This document shows, one piece after another, positions 10,662-21,722 of a stretch of 64,000 bases of DNA; the first letter of the stretch is position 1, and the number at the start of each line of letters is the position of its first letter. The position numbers and the translations under genes were made by a program. A model generated the notes under the pieces. That model was not told the DNA's origin. It did no database searches and worked only from the letters and a program-made list of their open reading frames with translations. Source of the DNA: Agroathelia rolfsii (lineage: Eukaryota > Basidiomycota > Agaricomycetes > Amylocorticiales > Amylocorticiaceae); assembly GCA_018343915.1 (NCBI GenBank), contig JABRWF010000001.1:2480001-2544000 (forward strand). The letters are read 5' to 3'.

Positions 10662-11841
10662 CTATAGACTGGAGACCAAGAGCTGCGTCTGCAGACCGAC
10701 CGGGTCGTCTACATCGTTCTCTGTACCCGGCTCACCATGGTCGTTGACAACCTACATTCGTGTCATTGGATGTGAATCACGAGGGAGACTTTGGAGGAAA
10801 GCAGTTACACACCTTGCCATGGGCAATCTCAATATCCTCAAAGCCCCAGTCCCTCGAAGCACCCTGCTCTAAATGCGCGCCATCCGCAAGTTTGACCGCC
10901 TTCCAGTCTCCCATGCCTCCACTAGACGTCAGCCCGTTGCCCTGTGGGTTCACACTGCGCAGCTCTGAGATAGCACAACAACCCACACGTATCGGAAACT
11001 GGGGGTCGCGCAGGAGAGAGCGTACGAGCGCGATGGCTGTCGCGGCGTGCGTCACGAGCACCATGCGCTTGTGGCCCTGTGCCGCCGCGAGGGGCACGAG
11101 CGCATCGAGTAGCGTCGTCGTGCGTTCATGGATGGCCTCTACCTCTTCACCGCGGCGTGAGGGATAGAGCAGCGGCGACCAGGCGGTGGAAATGGTTGGG
11201 AAATATTTCTGCAGAGAGGCAGGGCTTCCTGGGCGCGGATGCAGGCCCGTCCCAGGCTCTACGGGCGAGTACCATTCGGAGAGGCCTACATGTGGGGTTG
11301 TATCGGCATCAGTCACAATAGTCAAGCACAGCAGAGCTGTAGCCTGGCCACTTGCCATGCTCGATAAAGATCGGTACGTTCAGTGCTTCCGAGGTCGGGC
11401 GAATGGTTTGCAAGCAACGATCTAGAGTCCGAGCGATGGTTAGATGGTCTCGCATGGTAGGTCGATGAGTCTGAACATACAATAAGGTGAAGAGAATATC
11501 ACCGTCGGTCGCTCCTCTGGTGGCAGAGATGCAAAATAGGTTGCGGTTTCATCTGCCTGCGTCTGCATGCATAACTCTTATCACAGGGCAATTCAAGTAG
11601 CCATGATCCAATCAAACGTACAAGACCAAAGGCAGCCAAGGGAGGATCGCGCGCGAGGCCAGTTTCGCTTTTCCTATATCTTGGGTCGATCAAGATGATA
11701 TCAGATGGACGGTCGACAACACCCACCATGTGTTGGTGACCCAGTTCAGCCTAAAGCCTTGATTATAACGGTCAATCGAGGGTGTCTTAGACGGGGCCGT
11801 AGCCTATACTCACCGTGGCGAACGATGTAGATCGTCTCCAT
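10662..11841 (-). CDS. Histidine-phosphatase-superfamily protein resembling TFIIIC subunit tau55 (TFC7)
   Basis: The start at 11841 gives METIYIVRHGFRLNWV, with the RHG phosphohistidine motif in the fungal RHGFRxNW context. Further pieces are TGLARDPPLAAFGLTQADE, TVIFSSPYYRCLQTIRPTSE, IFIEHGLSEWYSPVEPGTG, and VLVTHAATAIALVRSLL with the second catalytic His. The C-terminal tail has GMGDWKAVKLADG and HLEQGASRDWGFEDIEI, a pattern seen with fungal TFC7 and related phosphoglycerate-mutase-like proteins. It ends VGLQTQLLVSSL. Seven exons or so. The intron at 11286-11355 starts with GC, since only that join keeps EHGLSEW. Catalytic residues look intact, so an active phosphatase is possible. TFIIIC membership is inferred from the RHGFRxNW and WGFED context alone. 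Confidence 0.8.
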
Positions 11842-12142
11842 CCTTGACCAAGATAAAGATCGGAACCAAACCTCTCATTTCACTCGTTCAATAGTGGGCT
11901 ACACGTCATATCATAATTGGATCATAGAACACGAGGAAGCGAAGAAGATGAGATAATGACACAATAGAGATTACACAGGGTAAAGAAAAAAAAAATCGGT
12001 GGCGGGGATGAGCAGGCAAAGGAGGTGGTACCGACAAGGATGATCATCAGCAAAAAAAAGACCATAGAGGTATTTATTTCAGACCCAAGTGGAATATCGA
12101 GAAGCATTTCATTTTTCAGGTCAATGTTCCTGATTTGTATGT
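11842..12142. other. Region between the TFC7-like start and the STM1-type stop
   Basis: 301 bp that must hold the 3' UTR of the STM1-type gene and the promoter of the TFC7-like gene, both on the minus strand. It has A/T-rich runs near 11986-11998 and 12050-12060. Nothing else is recognised. Confidence 0.45.
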
Positions 12143-13381
12143 TTAGGACAACACTGGGAAGGCAGTCTCGTCATCGACATTGAACGTGGGAGCGGCGGAC
12201 CCGCGGTTACCGCGTCCACGGCCACGTCCCTCACCACGGCCGCGGCCACGACCTTCACCTCTGCCACGACCGCGGCCGCCACGATCGCCGCCACGAGAAG
12301 GGCGCTCAAAGCGGGCGTCAATCTCCAAGAAGACCTTCTCTTCCTTCTTGGCCTTGGCCTTAGGAGCGGCCTTCTGCTTGCCAACGTAGAACTCCTCTTC
12401 ATCCTTCTTCTCGAGGGGGGTGACATCAGCCCAGTCTTCAGTTTCAACCTTGCGGGCCTCAAGTTTGGGGATCACAGAGCTCTCGTTCTCCTTCTGCTTG
12501 GCAAGGTACTGATCCAGGGTAAGCGTGTTGTCCTCCTCTTCCTCTTGAGCACGGCGATCGCCTTCCGCTGGGGCAGCAGCAGCATCAGCTTCACCAGATC
12601 CGGCAGCTGGTGCACCTTCAGCAGGGGCTCCCCAATCATTGCTTGGTGCAGCGCCCTCAGCGCCAGTTGCCCAGTCGTTGTTGGCATCAGCGGTAGCAGC
12701 CGTCTCGGCCTGGAGCTCGGTTGGACCATCGTCGCCTCCCCAGCCCTGGTGAACCTTTTTATCCGAATCGCTATAAAAAGATCAGTATCCGATGCAAGGT
12801 TACAGAGCGAAAGGCAGGCCCAGAAAGCTCACGTTTTGCCAGTCGCGGAATGTCTGTCGTAGGGACGACGGCCTCCGCCACGACCGCCTTCACGATCGCC
12901 ACCGCGTGGGCCGCCACGACCACGACCACGGCCGCGGCCGCGACCTTCGCCGTCGACTAATCATGGATTTTGTTGAGATTGATTATGTCTGCGATTATCG
13001 GGTCATCCAACACTCACATCTCCTCTTGCCGCTCTCTGCAGCTTCCTGGCCTTCAGCGGCAGGGGAGGTCGCGTTGTCACCTGAGGGCTTGCCACCACGG
13101 GGGTAGTAGCGGCCGCCTCGGGATGCGGGGCCGCCACGTCCACCGCGAGCACCACGCTGGGGTGCAGATGTCGTGGTCTGGGCTGCGGGGGCAGACGCAG
13201 CTTTGGGAGCAGGAGCAGGGGTGGCCGAACGACTTGCGTCGTCTATTTATCAGGAGGGAGGTGCAGAGGATGAAGCCATGATGAGATCGCACGAAATCAG
13301 GACAAGAGAAAAAGAGGGAGGAGGGGAGAGATGCAGACCGTCGAGGAGGGCGAAAGGATTTCTGGTGGCCACCGACGTCAT
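12143..13381 (-). CDS. STM1/HABP4-type ribosome- and RNA-binding protein with RGG repeats
   Basis: Exon 1 gives MTSVATRNPFALLD, joined over an intron (acceptor aaatag near 13239) to DDASRSATPAPAPKAA; this NPFxLLxDD start is the Stm1 N-terminal signature. It is followed by Gly/Arg-rich patches (GARGGRGGPASRGGRYYPRG, then GRGRGRGRGRGG), then DSDKKVHQGWGGDDG, QEEEEDNTLTLDQYLAKQK with KLEARKVETEDW, and a long C-terminal RGG tract, ending TFNVDDETAFPVLS. The central block matches the HABP4/PAI-RBP1 domain. Stm1/SERBP1 proteins bind inactive 80S ribosomes and protect them during nutrient stress. The RGG repeats make the nucleotide sequence locally repetitive (about 12190-12310 and 12895-12950). The exon 1 donor is gtctgc, a weak but usable GT site. 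Confidence 0.9.
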
Positions 13382-14197
13382 TCTGGACGGGGCCTTTTAT
13401 GCGTCTTTTCGACTACTCAGTGTCGAGAGTTGAAGAGGGATGGAGGTGTGAGAGAGACGGTAGTCGTCCTCGATGTCGCGTACAGGGCGTTGATCGCTGC
13501 GCTCGAAGGCCGCCACTGGGAAGCACTGCGATGACCAGTGCCCGGGGTCCTAGTCATGTGATCTGTACAGTTTATGGAAGCATCGGGACCCCGGAGCCGC
13601 ATATAAAACCTCGTCACGCCGTGACAGACCCTTCTTTAACGCAAAAAAATCACAAGTCAGTGTCCCATGATGTATTTTGTCTCGCCCTCCACGCGTATAC
13701 TGATTGTTCTCTAGCCTTTCAAAGCATCTCGCCGAGGACGCGCCCGCCTGCAAGGGACTGGAGTGTGTCGAGGACCTCGAGACCGTCATACGAGGTTGGA
13801 GAACAAGAGTTCTCTGGACAAACGATGGGACTTGGGTGCGGCGTGTTCACTGTTGCAGACGACTCTTCGTGGTCACTGTATGGGCTCTGTCGCAATGTCT
13901 CGTTGTACATTATCTTTTTAATGCCATGTGTCTTCACTTGAAAAATCTTGCTTGATGTATCCACAAAGTCTATCTTTTGGCCATGCAAAATACTGTGTGA
14001 AGTGCTTTACCAGCATCTGTGATTAAAGCCAACAATTGGCCCACTGCTTTTTCTTTTCCAACTTCACTATCACTATCATGCATGTATAAACAACACAGAT
14101 TTGCTAATCAAAACCATTCATGCCATTTACTTCCGTTCACCCATTTGGCATACGACGATGATGCATAAATCACTATTTGGGCCTCCCTTCACCCACC
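13382..14197. other. Shared upstream region of the STM1-type and Spp1-type genes
   Basis: 816 bp between divergent genes. A perfect 9-bp inverted repeat, CCGGGGTCC at 13542-13550 and GGACCCCGG at 13586-13594, is separated by 35 nt. Long frames run through 13399-13941 in both directions but resemble no family and vary in content, so I do not call a gene. Confidence 0.45.
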
Positions 14198-16489
14198 ATG
14201 AGCTCGCGCAGACTGGATATCTCGTCTCTGCTCTGTCAAGATGATGACGTCCCCAGTTACTCTCGAAATAATGACCCCTTCAAAATCTCACCACCCCAGT
14301 CCCCATCACGGGCAATGGAACACACTCCAGTGGTGACACACTGGATCCCTGAGCCAAGCAACGAAGATCGTCATAATACTTCTGAACTAAACCAGCCACA
14401 AGTGCAAGCACCACCGGCAGACACACTCGAACCGCTTGTAGCTGCAACTTCTCAGGAAGTAGAGCAAATTGATCTCGTCGACTCCGGCACGCATTCACAT
14501 TCTCCGCCGACGCCTCCGTCAGCACCACCCGATCATGAGGTCCTAGAGCCTTCGGAGGAGCCCCCGCTGAAACGTCAAAAATGGGAGGAAGAACTTACGG
14601 ATGTGCAGTCGCTCGAGAGTGTTGTCTACCAACCGCCCGATCGTCAGAACAAACAACGAACATACGACGAGCAAGTACTTGAGAACCTTCAGCCTATTCA
14701 TCTTAAACGCAAGCGCAAGCCCACAGCCAAGGTCCTAGCTGACTCTGGCCATACCTCGACCTCTGCTCGACATACACCTTCATCCCAACTGCAGCATAGT
14801 CGCACGCCCATGTCTGATGATCCTACCGACTGGCTTGTGGACCAAACAGGCGCTTCACCCGCCCCGCGTTCTGATGGAGATGGGTTGAGTGACGCTGATA
14901 TCCTTGTTAATGTAGAACCCAGGCGTAGCCAAAGTCGTGGAGTAGAAATGGACGTTGACGAAGAACTTCTGAGTCTCGTGGACAGTGCCCCCGCTCCTCT
15001 CAAGTCCAGGGCTGGGACAGCAGAACGGGGATCTATGCCGCCCCCCGCACCAACGCAGAAAAAGGCAAAGGCGTCTACTTCCAAGAAGAGCGCGAAGGTA
15101 TGTCAGGCTTGTGAGTTCATACAGTACCTGCTTCGGCTCTAAAATCGTTCTTCGTAGTCAGCAGCTAAGTCCGCGACCAAGACCAAAGCCTCTACAGCTA
15201 AGAGCCGGTCGAAAAAGGAAGAGGCCAAGTCCTCCCCTGCTCCCAGGCCCAAAGCATCCCGAACCTCTTCTGTCCTGCCTGAGAACGATCGCGATAAACA
15301 GGATGCAAAGGAGGAAGAAGACGATGCAGACGAAGATGATAAAACAAAAGTAGATGACAAGCTATATTGCGTTTGTAAGACATTATATGATGACGAACGA
15401 GTCATGATTGCCTGTGATCGGTAAGCTCCTACAAGTCCTAAAACCCAAGACATACTCCAGCTATCATGCTCCTAATAGCTGCGACGAATGGTACCATTCC
15501 TCCTGTGTAAATATACCCGACCTTGAAATCGATCTTGTCGATCAGTTCATCTGTCCAGCCTGCGTTACTAGTATGTATCCCAATTATTCAACTCGTGACA
15601 TGAACTTTGCTAAGCAAGTATATCCCAGACAACCCTAGCTTACCCCTCACAACGACATATAAAACACGCTGTCTTGCTGGCGAAACATGCCACAAGCCTT
15701 CACGTGGAGCGCTCTCCAAGTATTGCTCCGACGCATGTGGCATCGCACATATGACTCGCCGCATCGAATATTGGGTCGATGAGCGTGGCGGCCAGCGCGG
15801 CAAGCTCTGGGAAGCCGCCCAGTATGGTACGCGGCGTGAGGGTGTTGTTGTTCTGCCCTCAGACCCGACTTCGTCGCTATCTTCATTGCCCACCAGTTAT
15901 TCGCTACTCGTCGGCGTGGACACGGGCGGAACAAAGATCGGTGTAAAAAGGGCGCGCGATAGGATCCGTGAAAGGCACGAGGTTCAATTGCGGTCCATTG
16001 CCGAAATACGGGACCGTCTGAAGACAGGTCTGGAGGAGGTGGCATGGAGGCTGAGAGTGATCCAGTTGGCTATCGGTCGGGTGGAGCATAGCAAGCCAGA
16101 CGAGTGTGGTTGGGATCAGAGACTATGTTTTGATTCGGATGAATGGCAAGAGCTAGGACAGAGTGTGGTGGATAGCTACGACGAGGGCGACGAGGGAGAA
16201 TGGTGGTGCTTTGGAAGACGAAAGTGTGATCGACATGCAGGGTGTGTATATTTGATGTTTTCCAAAGCCTGAAGTATGCATTGATTTCTTCGGCGACAGC
16301 TGGGAGAAACTTCGCAAAGCGGAAGCAGAGGCAGAGCGAGAAGAACTAGAGGAGGCCCTTCGTCGACTAACACTTCGCGAACGCGAGACGAGAAAGCGAC
16401 TGGAAGACATGGAAGGTGCTCATGAGCCACCATGGAATGCCAATGGAAAGCACGAGCCATTAACGAATGGCATGACCAACGGCCACTGA
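14198..16489 (+). CDS. PHD-finger protein of the COMPASS Spp1 type
   Basis: Five exons (14198-15097, 15158-15420, 15479-15570, 15629-16241, 16300-16489) encode 685 residues. Residues 1-360 are acidic and Ser/Pro-rich with Lys/Ala-rich stretches. The PHD finger (about 370-420) starts at KLYCVCKTLYDDERVMIACD and continues CDEWYHSSCVNI and DQFICPAC, giving the full C4-H-C3 ligand set. A second zinc cluster follows, CLAGETCHKPSRGALSKYCS plus DACG, then a coiled region with KTGLEEVAWRLRVIQLAIGR and the WWCFGRRKCDRHAGW motif. This order is that of Spp1/CXXC1, the H3K4me3-reading subunit of the Set1 methyltransferase complex. A longer in-frame start at 14177 is possible, but MSSRRLDISSLL at 14198 is the better ATG. 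The long disordered N-terminus exceeds that of yeast Spp1. Confidence 0.87.
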
Positions 16490-16572
16490 AGGTCTCGAAC
16501 TTGCTCTTGCTCATACATACAATACATGATAGCTTGCAATCTTATAGTTTGTAATTATATAGATAAATTCAA

Positions 16573-18005
16573 CTAGCAGACATGCGCAATCTCGCCTCCA
16601 TCATCTACCCGCGGACCTAGATCGTTGCCAACTGTACGCTCAAACACTTCAAGCATGAAAGTAAACAAGGATCGTGTCAGAGCAGCGTCCCATCGTCCTT
16701 TGCTACTTTCGTCGCGGATGAAAGCATGCTGAGCCTGCACTTCCAAAATCTGCGAAATGCCAACGTAAGCATACATATTGGCAGAAGATGCGAGTTGTGC
16801 ATACGGATGCTGTCACGTTGGCATCTTCCAATGTCTTGCGAATAAGATCACGACCTTCACGCGGAACATGTGTATCCTAAGCAATCAGAAAGGGCGTCAA
16901 AAGTGAGTTTTCCCTCGGAAGGTATCAGGCTGTGGTTTGAACTAACTTGTTTCCCAAAGATCATCTACGAAACGCCAGATAATCAGCTTGGACGATCATT
17001 ACAACCATGGTATTACAGGATATATGCGCACCACGACCTCCCCATTCTTTGTGAGATCACCCCTTTGGACTCGAGCCAGGGTATCATCGTTTTTTCCCTT
17101 GCCTAGCGTAGCACTGTGAATATCTGTTGCAAAGAAGCAGACAGATGACAAGACGCGTGGATCGAAGGCCGCACGGAAAGCCTTATACACAGGTTAGATG
17201 GTGACAATAACCCAACATGAGCGCAGTGTATACATACGAGATGGCCTCCGAGACACATCCCGGTCGCTGGATATATCATGTTAGATGAAGAAAGCAATCT
17301 CATAAGGCCATTTATTGACCTGCGATCCTCCCATTACAGTTCAGCAAAGACGACAAAAGATCTACGGCGTGTGTAGCATCTTCGTCATAGGCAGCCAGCT
17401 CTTTTTCAATCTATGTATCAAATCGCTTCAGATGATTAGATCTCGCGACCAGTTATTTCTACCTACCTTGTACTTGTTGCCTCTATCGGTACCTACAACA
17501 TCCCTAGATCAATAGATAATTTGGCAGTACAATGTCAGGAAAGAACCTTCTACGTCATATGGGATAGGCTCCGGGCCTTCAAATTCATGGTATGTTGACG
17601 GGCATGCTGGATGGGTCTGTGTCAGACATTTCTTACGACTCACGTATCAAGACTGATGAAGTAACTTACCTACGACATATCCTTGACTAGCAATTTGTCC
17701 CGCGAATCGTTCCACAGGGCCTGTAACTTGATATATCTCGCTTCAAAGAATCATTTACGTGATAAAGCATCATGCCCCTCAGTTAAATACCTGAAAACAA
17801 CTACACCTATAGCCCGGAAAGAGAACAAGCACTTAGCATACCAGTATATGCGGCGCTTTCCACAAACGCAGAGTTGCGATCGAGTCTTACCTGGAAATTT
17901 AGCATGTGGATAGTTGGGTACTTTGGGCGCAATGACAAATATGCGCATCGGGCGTCCATTGTCTAGTTTCGATGGTATGTCGTGGCATGTCTTGGTGATG
18001 ATCAT
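16573..18005 (-). CDS. Dienelactone hydrolase family protein
   Basis: This alpha/beta hydrolase starts at 18005 (MIITKTCHDIPSK; an ATG ten codons upstream is less likely). It reads through many very short exons: MRIFVIAPKVPNYPHAKFPG, VVVFSEIYQVTGPVERFAGQ, VVACPSTYHEFEGPEPIPYD, GTDRGNKYK, then the nucleophile elbow ATGMCLGGHL, DPRVLSSVCFFATDIHSATL, and QHAFIRDESSKGRWDAALTR. The Cys of GMCLGGH and the His of QHAFIRD are the family's catalytic Cys and His; the catalytic Asp should lie in a middle exon, read less certainly. Fungal members are soluble hydrolases, often annotated as carboxymethylenebutenolidases, but the true substrate is usually unknown. The extreme exon fragmentation makes border positions approximate. 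Confidence 0.82.
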
Positions 18006-18398
18006 GGCTGTTGGTAATGAAGTACAGTTGTGCACGGTCGGCCCGGGTCCTCCGGAGTAACGTATGGCTCACTTGCAGTCATCAACTCCCTTTACTTGTT
18101 CACATACACACTCATTCAGTGATCAGTTCATCATTCTCGTGAAAAAAAGGCTTTGGATTTCTTTCTTTTTCTTTCTTTTTTATGCTGTAATATACTTACT
18201 CGGTAGCAAAAATGTTGAAAAATATGATGCCTCCGAGTGTCAATTTTACGAACGTGCGAGGCACCGTATATCAATGCATCAACTTGCAATGTTGGCCACA
18301 ATCTCAAGCTGCTCAATTTGCTTCTCTCATAAGACCAGGCTGGTCCGCACCCACATATTAAGTACAGCAGCAGCTAACTACTGCCCGTGGAAAAAGGC
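18006..18398. other. Shared upstream region of the dienelactone hydrolase and the GNAT-like membrane protein
   Basis: 393 bp between divergent starts, with a T-rich patch near 18160-18182. No supported gene or clear site. Confidence 0.4.
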
Positions 18399-19331
18399 AT
18401 GGCTTCGACTACGACGCAGTCAGAAGCACCCATCCGCCGAGTTGAAAAGGAGGATGAGAAGTTCGCACGCTTTATGATCGGACAGGCCAACATGGAGCTG
18501 CTCGTAGTAGCAAACCGCCGTGGTATGATCCTTTATACTTGTTTCCTGGGCAATATTTTGATGTGACTGCTTTTCACAGTCTACTCAAATCCTTTTGCAA
18601 TTGCCATCTGGGTTGCCATCTCCAGCATCTTTGTGCATGTGATGCACTGGTGGCCGAATGGCCAGCACGGACTCTGGTCGTATTTAAGGCCTCTGCCAGC
18701 CTTTACAGCTATGGCGGTACCGTTGATGTTCCTCATAGAATGGTACGTTTATAATCAATCTATAAGCATACGATTTTTCTTACTTTATCGTCTTAGGCAA
18801 AATCGTCCATACTTTGAGCAACAGATGCAAGATGTTCTCCATGGAGCAGACATGGCAGACGTCATAGCATACTACAATCGCTCACCCTACTCGGGCATAT
18901 GGATGCTTACATACCAAGGGGACTTTATTGGTCTCATCGCCATCGATGCGTCCGACAGCTCCCCTTCACCGCCCCGACTAGATGTAAACGGGAATGAGAA
19001 AAAGAAGCAGAAGAAGAGCGCGACCTCTTCTACTACTATCACAGTCGCTCGACTACGTCACTTTTACTTTGAAGAACGGTATCGTCTGAGCAAGGCGCAA
19101 GACGATCTCGTTCATAAGGCATTGCAGCACGTGTTTCGAGATAGCTCACCTGTTGAGAGTGTCGTGTGTATGTCTTCACCCCTATCTTCGTGGCTCGGCG
19201 ACTCGTTACGTCGAGTTGGTTTCCGTTCCCGAGTAGATGCCCTTCAAGGGCCAAAGCTCGGTATTCTCAAGTGGCAGGCGAGCGACCTAAGACTGGATCG
19301 CGCCGACTGGGAGCGACAAAATCACAACTAA
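18399..19331 (+). CDS. Membrane protein with GNAT-like C-terminal region (Pho86-like architecture)
   Basis: Three exons: start at 18399 (MASTTTQSEAPIRRVEKEDE), an intron after VANRR, and another after FLIEW. The N-terminal part has FMIGQANMELLVVANRR followed by two close hydrophobic segments, PFAIAIWVAISSIFVHVM and PLPAFTAMAVPLMFLIEW, a hairpin that would anchor it in the ER or another membrane. The C-terminal half has SGIWMLTYQGDFIGLIAID, LRHFYFEERYR and a helix with DDLVHKALQHVFR, like the strands and acetyl-CoA-site helix of GNAT proteins, with a charged insertion EKKKQKKS. The hairpin plus GNAT-like fold recalls fungal Pho86 (an ER exit factor for phosphate transporters) and metazoan NAT8. 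I am sure it is a gene but not of the family. It converges on the aspartyl-tRNA synthetase. Confidence 0.65.
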
Positions 19332-19421
19332 TACACATTTCTTCTTTTATATACATAACACTACCCTTATTATTCAGCCCGGGTGTAATGATGATCCCAT
19401 CTTCTTTTTCCATCTACTCGT

Positions 19422-21456
19422 CTAAGGCTCTAATCTCTTCGGGTCTCTTGGGAACAGCGACGCTCTCCTAATATTGTTGAGTTTCAAGAAAAGCATAAGC
19501 ACTCGCTCCAGACCGATACCGCCTCCTCCGTGGGGTGGGCAGCCCATTCTGAACGCATCGACATAGCCTTTCATAGAGTCCGGTTCGATGCCCTTCTCAC
19601 GCATCTTCTCGATGAGCAGTGCAGGCTCGTGAATACGCTGGGCGCCAGAGAGGATCTCCTCGCCCCGCATGAAAAAGTCGTACGAATTGGAGAGGGTCTA
19701 GGCAAGGAAAGATTTGTGTAAGTGTATGTAAAAGAAATGATCATGTGATGACGGACAGGGTCATTAGCATCAGGCATCGTATAGAAAGGCCGCAGTGCTA
19801 GTGGGAATTTGTCGATGATGAAGTAGTCGGTGTCGTACTTGGCCTTGACAATTCTGCCCAATCGCTTCTCGTTCTCAGTGCTGATAGAAATGTTTTGGTC
19901 AAGGAAAGTCATTCCATGAAGACATGTTGTGCGCTCTCACTCAATGTCGTCTAACACCTCCCTTGGGACGCCATCCTCCGCCAAGAGATCAACCGCCTGT
20001 GCGAATGTTAATTTGAGTGTGCCTTCAGGTCCTTCTCGCCACTTAAACTCGTCCGCAGGGAATTGCCTATTGACAACTTCGATTTCCTTGGCGAACCGGT
20101 TCTTCAAGCCTCGGAAGATGCTGAGGAATAGGCCGTCCAGGAGCTCCATCACTTCGTGATAATGTTCCTCAATTGCCATTTCGAGATCAAGGCCGATAAA
20201 CTCCGTCATGTGCCGATGCGTAAAAGAGTTCTCCGCACGGAAGACGGGCCCAATCTCGTAAACACGCTCAAAGTCAGCGGCGATAGCCATTTGCTTGGCA
20301 AGCTGGGGAGATTGAGCCAGAAAGGCGCTGCCTGTGTGGAAGTAATATTATTACTAAATATTAGGTCAATAGCATAGAAAATTTGTTACCTTTGAAGTAA
20401 CCGACTTTGAAGACGCTAGCACCTGATTCAGTAGCTGCGCCCTGCAGCTTGGGACTGTGAATCTCAACAAAGCCCTGTTGGCTGAGATATTCTCGGAAAA
20501 AATCTCCAATAGCTGCCTGGAGCTTGAAGACGGCTTGGTTGGTGGGTGTCTATATGCGCGTTAAATGGTGTACAATATATGTTGGATGCATGCATGATTA
20601 CCCTCAAATCGACAACACGGCCATTGAGACGTGTGTCAAGAAGCACACGGTTAAATTGGCCATCCGTCTCCTCAGCCTTTGCCTCTGGGCGAGCAGCATC
20701 TTCCAAGCTGAAGGGCAACGTGCCATCAATGCCGGAGATGAGATAGATCTGGATGTATGAGTGTCACCATGACCGAATATATACATCCGAAATATCATCA
20801 CCGCACAAACCTTTTCGATATGAACCTCGACATCTCCCACTGTTGCGCTCTTGATGGGTTCGGGTGCCTTTTTGACGATACCTTCGACAAGAACGATGCT
20901 TTCGTCCAGCAAACTGCCTGCCCACTTGACCATCTGCTTGCTAATCTTCTCGGGCGTGACGCTCATGAGGGACTGGACGGTTTCAGTCTGCTGACGGAGC
21001 TGGATGAAGACCATCTTGTTTCCCTGCAGACGCGATGTATGCACGCGAGCACGGAGGAGCACAGTGCTGTCCTCTGGTAGCGAAGACAGCGAGGCGATGG
21101 CATGGTGAGTCCTGTTGGGACGAGATCCCGACTGATTGAGGGGTAGCTTGCCGTAGTTGTCGGCAGCATAGTCCTATGTATGTGGTTGAGAGATGGGACT
21201 ATGCGCATGCAACCATCCATCTTACGAAATCAGCTGCAGCTTGTTGTTTCTTGAGCTCTTCTTGGCGAGCGGCTTTCTCTGCAGCCTTGCGTTTCTTTTC
21301 CTCCTCCTTGGCTGCTTTTTTCAGCGCATTCTTTGTGGGCGCAGGGGCTTCCCCAGTGCCTCTAGCAGATCAGTGATCAGAAAGAGATCATTTGGAAGAG
21401 AGAAAAACATACTCTGGCTGGTTTTCTACTGGAACAGATTCTTGTGGCTCAGACAT
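19422..21456 (-). CDS. DPS1: Cytosolic aspartyl-tRNA synthetase
   Basis: This class IIb synthetase charges tRNA-Asp. It starts at 21456 ([15 protein letters not shown]) with a lysine-rich extension ([19 protein letters not shown]) typical of eukaryotic cytosolic enzymes. The OB-fold anticodon-binding domain follows ([30 protein letters not shown]). The catalytic domain has motif 1 ([19 protein letters not shown]), GAASESG-like [22 protein letters not shown], motif 2 ([31 protein letters not shown]) and motif 3 ([20 protein letters not shown]). The end is PRDPKRLEP at 19422. Seven to nine exons. All three class II motifs are intact. The absence of a mitochondrial leader supports the cytosolic form. 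Confidence 0.95.
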
Positions 21457-21722
21457 GATGGTTGTTGTCTATTGTCGATATACTGTCGGCCTACTGTTAT
21501 AGTAGGTAGTGACTGACTCTGGCCTGACTCGAAGTGTCTAATCAGATTATAATAATGAAAAATGCGACGGTGATTTGTTGCTTACCGCCGGCTGTGGCTG
21601 TGCAAGGAGAGGACCCGTTAAAGAGCGCCTGTTTCTGCTCGCATATTTCTCCGCATCCTCCTCCCTCTCCTCCCTCCTTCGCTCTCTCTTTATTTCTCTT
21701 TCCTATCTACCATCTCCCAGAG

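Noticed and set aside
12190..12310. Tandem GC-rich repeats that could be read as a minisatellite
   Set aside because: They encode the RGG tract of the STM1-type protein in frame, so they are explained by coding sequence.
13399..13941. Plus-strand frame of 180 codons in the STM1/Spp1-type gap
   Set aside because: Composition and lack of recognisable motifs suggest chance; overlapping frames of similar length exist on the other strand.
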